Shown one piece after another: positions 6,347 through 8,193 of a stretch of DNA of 8,193 nt. Position 1 is the stretch's first letter, and each line of letters opens with the position of its first letter. Position numbers and translations under genes: made by a program. Source of the DNA: Deltaproteobacteria bacterium (GTDB lineage: Bacteria > SAR324 > NAC60-12); assembly GCA_003541985.1 (NCBI GenBank), contig DPLM01000381.1:1-8193 (forward strand), written 5' to 3'. The notes under the pieces are model-generated. The model saw only the letters and a list, made by a program, of their open reading frames with translations, searched no databases and was not told where the DNA came from.

Positions 6347-7352
6347 TCAATTAGGGAGTCTTTTCACAACAGACCTATTTTCCAAGATAGATTTTTCAAA
6401 TGGGATTGGATCCCAATCTAATATTTTAAATGTCATCGAATTGTCAGTACAGACTGAGCTGCCCAATAATCCTAGAAAATCTTTTGCTTCTCGGCTAAAG
6501 ATTTACATGATTCTAATCAGAAAATCTGGTGCTATTAATGTGCTTGGTCCTTTGTATTGGGTATTTTTCAAAATTCTAGTATTATTTGCAAAGCTTTGCG
6601 GGGTAGTGCCCGATAAAATGAAGTGATAATTAGCTGTGTCTGGGTGTGTGAGCGCTTGAACGTGTATTTTGGCAACGTCGCGCACATCAACCATCGTCAG
6701 GGCTGCATCTGAAAAAAGCTGTTTCTCGCTCAACATTTGGGCCAGAACTGCAAGCGACTGTCCTTCAATATTCTTCCCAAGAGGAGGTCCAAAAACGCCT
6801 CTAGGCGTATGGCACAACAAGTTCAAATTTGTTTTGATCCGTTCGGTGCTTCACGAAATCCCACACAGCTCCTTTTGCCAAAGTCTTGCTTTTAGCATAT
6901 GTGCTGACATCTTTTGCATTAACGTCTGTCCAGTCCTCAGGTGTGAAAGTCCCACTCTTTTTGTCTCCCATCATTGCTACAATTGAACTGGTCAAAACAA
7001 CTTTTTGGATGTCCGCTTGATTCAAAGCTTTTAGAACCCGCAAAGTACCTTGGACTGCAGGTTCCATCATTTCAATTTCTGACTTGGGATTGTCAATCGT
7101 GAAGGGAGAAGCAACGTGCATTAAATAATCATATTTAGAGGTAGCATCGAACCACCCATTTTCAGAGGTTAAATCCACTTTAACCATTTTGAGATTTGAA
7201 ATGTCCATTGAGGATGTAGGAGTTTCACCAACTTCTGCGCGCTTTGCTGCATTGCGTATTGTCCCCCTCACTGAAAATCCTTCTTTCGGAAGCTCACTTG
7301 CACAGTGAAAACCGATGTACCCCGAAATACCTGTCAACAACACTTTTTTCAT
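6347..7352 (-). pseudogene. Decayed dihydroflavonol-4-reductase-like extended SDR (frameshift plus nonsense)
   Basis: The true start is ATG 7352, giving MKKVLLTGISGYIGF with the GxxGxxG cofactor loop; the longer open frame upstream of it is not protein-like. Readable in order: cofactor loop 7-14, VVLTSS (118-123), and the catalytic YAKSK with Tyr152 and Lys156. After FELVV (residue 180) the frame runs out in PYA and a stop at 6801-6803. The next frame continues as HTPRGVFGPPLGKNIEG, MVDVRDVAKIHVQAL and FLIRIM. It then meets TAA at 6503-6505 and, in the same frame, goes on for 51 codons including REAK and DWDPIPFEKSIL to a TGA at 6347. With one extra base removed the length is 334 residues plus stop, the normal size for this NAD(P)-dependent aldehyde/ketone reductase group. 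Two independent lesions argue for a real pseudogene. It is divergent from the TetR gene, a common pairing. Confidence 0.85.
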
Positions 7353-7453
7353 TTGAAATCTTTTATAGATAAGATTACTTACCGGTTTGTACTTATTTGA
7401 TAAAGTTAGCTCTTTCTTAAAAGCTTTCAATATAAAAAACCAGTCAGTATAAA
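7353..7453. promoter_or_regulatory. Divergent promoter/operator region between reductase pseudogene and TetR gene
   Basis: This 101-base spacer must hold promoters for both directions. TATAAA at 7431-7436 (+) and TATAAA at 7362-7367 (-) are candidate -10 boxes, but neither has a convincing -35. Two related 12-mers, ACCGGTTTGTAC (7381-7392) and ACCAGTCAGTAT (7439-7450), share ACCRGTYWGTAY at 8 of 12 identical positions, with one near each start. There is also an imperfect dyad TTAAAAGCTTTCAA at 7417-7430. These are candidate binding sites for the adjacent TetR protein, by inference only. Confidence 0.45.
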
Positions 7454-8071
7454 ATGAATGATAAGCTTTCAAAGCCCTTGAGAGGGCGCCCAAAAAAGGT
7501 TGATCACCAAAATGTTGTTGAGATTGCCATGCACCTTTACTGGGCGAAAGGAGTTCAGAATGTCTCGCTGAACGAAATATGCAGACAAGCCAACATCGCA
7601 AAAACTTCATTTTATCGTGAGTTTGATAGTGAAGATAAATTGATAGGATTAGCGATTAAAATGTATTTTGATTGGTTCAATTGTCTGTTGGCTAGATTAA
7701 ACCTAGAGGACAAGTCAAGTGTAGAAGTTTTTGGGATGCTAATGAATATACTTCTAGATGATCGGAATGAAGATATTCCACCCGGTTGTATGTTAGTAAA
7801 AATGAGGGATGTTCAGGGAGACAAACTAGGTCCAAAAGCTTTAGCACAGCTTCATTTCTGCCGGCAACAGCAAATGAAAATGATTGAGCATTTTGTCATT
7901 TGTGGTCAACAGCGTGGTGACTTTACGAAAGAGATCAACACCCCTACAGCAGTAGCCTACATTGATAATCAACTGAGCAATGCCCATGCGCTGAAGGCTC
8001 GAGGTGAACCCTCAGATCGAATTAAGGAGTTCACTAAAATAGCTCTCTCACCCTTGTTTCTAAAGAAATAG
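7454..8071 (+). CDS. TetR/AcrR-family transcriptional regulator
   Basis: A 205-residue protein of normal TetR length. The N-terminal DNA-binding domain is clear: a basic arm GRPKK (11-15), helix one with VVEIAMHLYWAKG (21-33), and the helix-turn-helix SLNEICRQANIAKTSFYREF (38-57), followed by DSEDKLIGLAI, which leads into the ligand-binding helices. The C-terminal part (about 75-205) is all-helical and includes PPGCMLVKM, typical of the ligand-pocket half of many TetR proteins; the ligand is unknown. Family members usually repress divergent or own genes as dimers and let go on binding a small molecule. The start ATG 7454 has no evident Shine-Dalgarno site, like the other genes of this half. 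The divergent reductase it presumably controlled is dead, so it may now act on itself, on the MATE gene, or elsewhere. No lesion is visible in it. Confidence 0.92.
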   Translation: MNDKLSKPLRGRPKKVDHQNVVEIAMHLYWAKGVQNVSLNEICRQANIAKTSFYREFDSEDKLIGLAIKMYFDWFNCLLARLNLEDKSSVEVFGMLMNILLDDRNEDIPPGCMLVKMRDVQGDKLGPKALAQLHFCRQQQMKMIEHFVICGQQRGDFTKEINTPTAVAYIDNQLSNAHALKARGEPSDRIKEFTKIALSPLFLKK

Positions 8072-8072
8072 A

Positions 8073-8192
8073 CTAGCTTGGCGGGAAGACCTCTCTGATC
8101 ATCCAATCTAGAAGCCAGCAATAAATGAAACCAAAAAATTGCTGCATAGTGCTTGCCTCACTGCGGGCAATGTTGACGATCGCAGGATGGTC
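8073..8192 (-). CDS. Possible end of an unknown gene, partial at right edge
   Basis: A frame on the - strand is open from the right edge to a TAG at 8073-8075, one base beyond the TetR stop, and gives about 39 residues ending in CWLLDWMIREVFPPS. I do not recognise it. A + strand frame from ATG 8125 (MKPKNCCIVLASLRAML...) also runs off the edge and has a hydrophobic N-terminus, but it has no Shine-Dalgarno site. Which, if either, is real cannot be decided from 120 bases. The stretch also contains the inverted repeat CAGCAAT/ATTGCTG (8116-8122 and 8138-8144). Confidence 0.2.
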   Translation of the reverse strand, partial: DHPAIVNIARSEASTMQQFFGFIYCWLLDWMIREVFPPS

Positions 8193-8193
8193 C

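Noticed and set aside
6318..6626. A + strand open frame of 102 codons
   Set aside because: It is antisense to the C-terminal part of the reductase pseudogene, which explains the sequence fully.
6801..6830. Programmed +1 frameshifting to make a full-length reductase
   Set aside because: There is no known slippery stop context, and a second in-frame stop at 6503 would still truncate the product, so plain decay explains both.
7353..7610. Long N-terminal extension of the reductase frame (starting at 7610, - strand)
   Set aside because: It lies antisense to the start of the clear TetR gene and over the divergent spacer, has no protein-like pattern, and the conserved cofactor strand MKKVLLTG begins exactly at ATG 7352.
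8112..8193. A transposase remnant at the right edge (KKLLHSACLTA-like + strand frame)
   Set aside because: The likeness to IS110-type C-termini is slight, the frame begins at a stop without a start codon, and competing frames exist on both strands.

Overview
The window looks like a piece of chromosome from an uncultivated, probably Gram-negative and perhaps marine bacterium. Protein-coding density is high, there are no introns, and Shine-Dalgarno sites are clear only in the left half. The taxon cannot be fixed from the sequence. A SAR324-like or similar environmental lineage is only a guess from the overall look of the proteins.

Left part (1-3507, all + strand, base composition near 50% GC by eye): a tightly spaced run of four genes that reads like a carbohydrate-degradation operon. 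In order they are the C-terminal end of a dihydroorotase-like amidohydrolase/deacetylase cut by the window edge, an uncharacterised protein that looks like a TIM-barrel sugar hydrolase, a classical short-chain dehydrogenase (SDR), and a DUF2961/GH172-family glycoside hydrolase. None of the three complete proteins has a signal peptide, so the pathway appears cytoplasmic and would act on an imported saccharide or glycoconjugate. Hydrolysis, deacylation and oxidation would fit together, but the substrate is unknown.

Middle part (3508-6226): a convergent gap of 172 bases is followed by a markedly AT-rich stretch on the - strand. It holds a Gfo/Idh/MocA-type oxidoreductase (3680-4675), a 219-base AT-rich spacer, and a complete MATE-family efflux transporter (4895-6226). 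A plausible promoter, with a consensus TATAAT, sits just upstream of the transporter.

Right part (6347-8193): a dihydroflavonol-4-reductase-like extended SDR on the - strand is a genuine pseudogene. It carries a +1 frameshift near 6811 and an in-frame TAA at 6503-6505, yet the rest of its C-terminus is still readable down to a stop at 6347. Facing it is an intact TetR-family regulator (7454-8071, +). The 101-base divergent spacer between them carries a repeated ACCRGTYWGTAY motif that is a candidate operator. The last 120 bases hold only short frames that run into the edge.

I see no rRNA, tRNA, CRISPR array or recognisable insertion sequence. The items most worth following are the GH172/TIM-barrel/SDR/amidohydrolase operon, including its unassigned second gene, and the decayed reductase beside a living regulator and a MATE pump.
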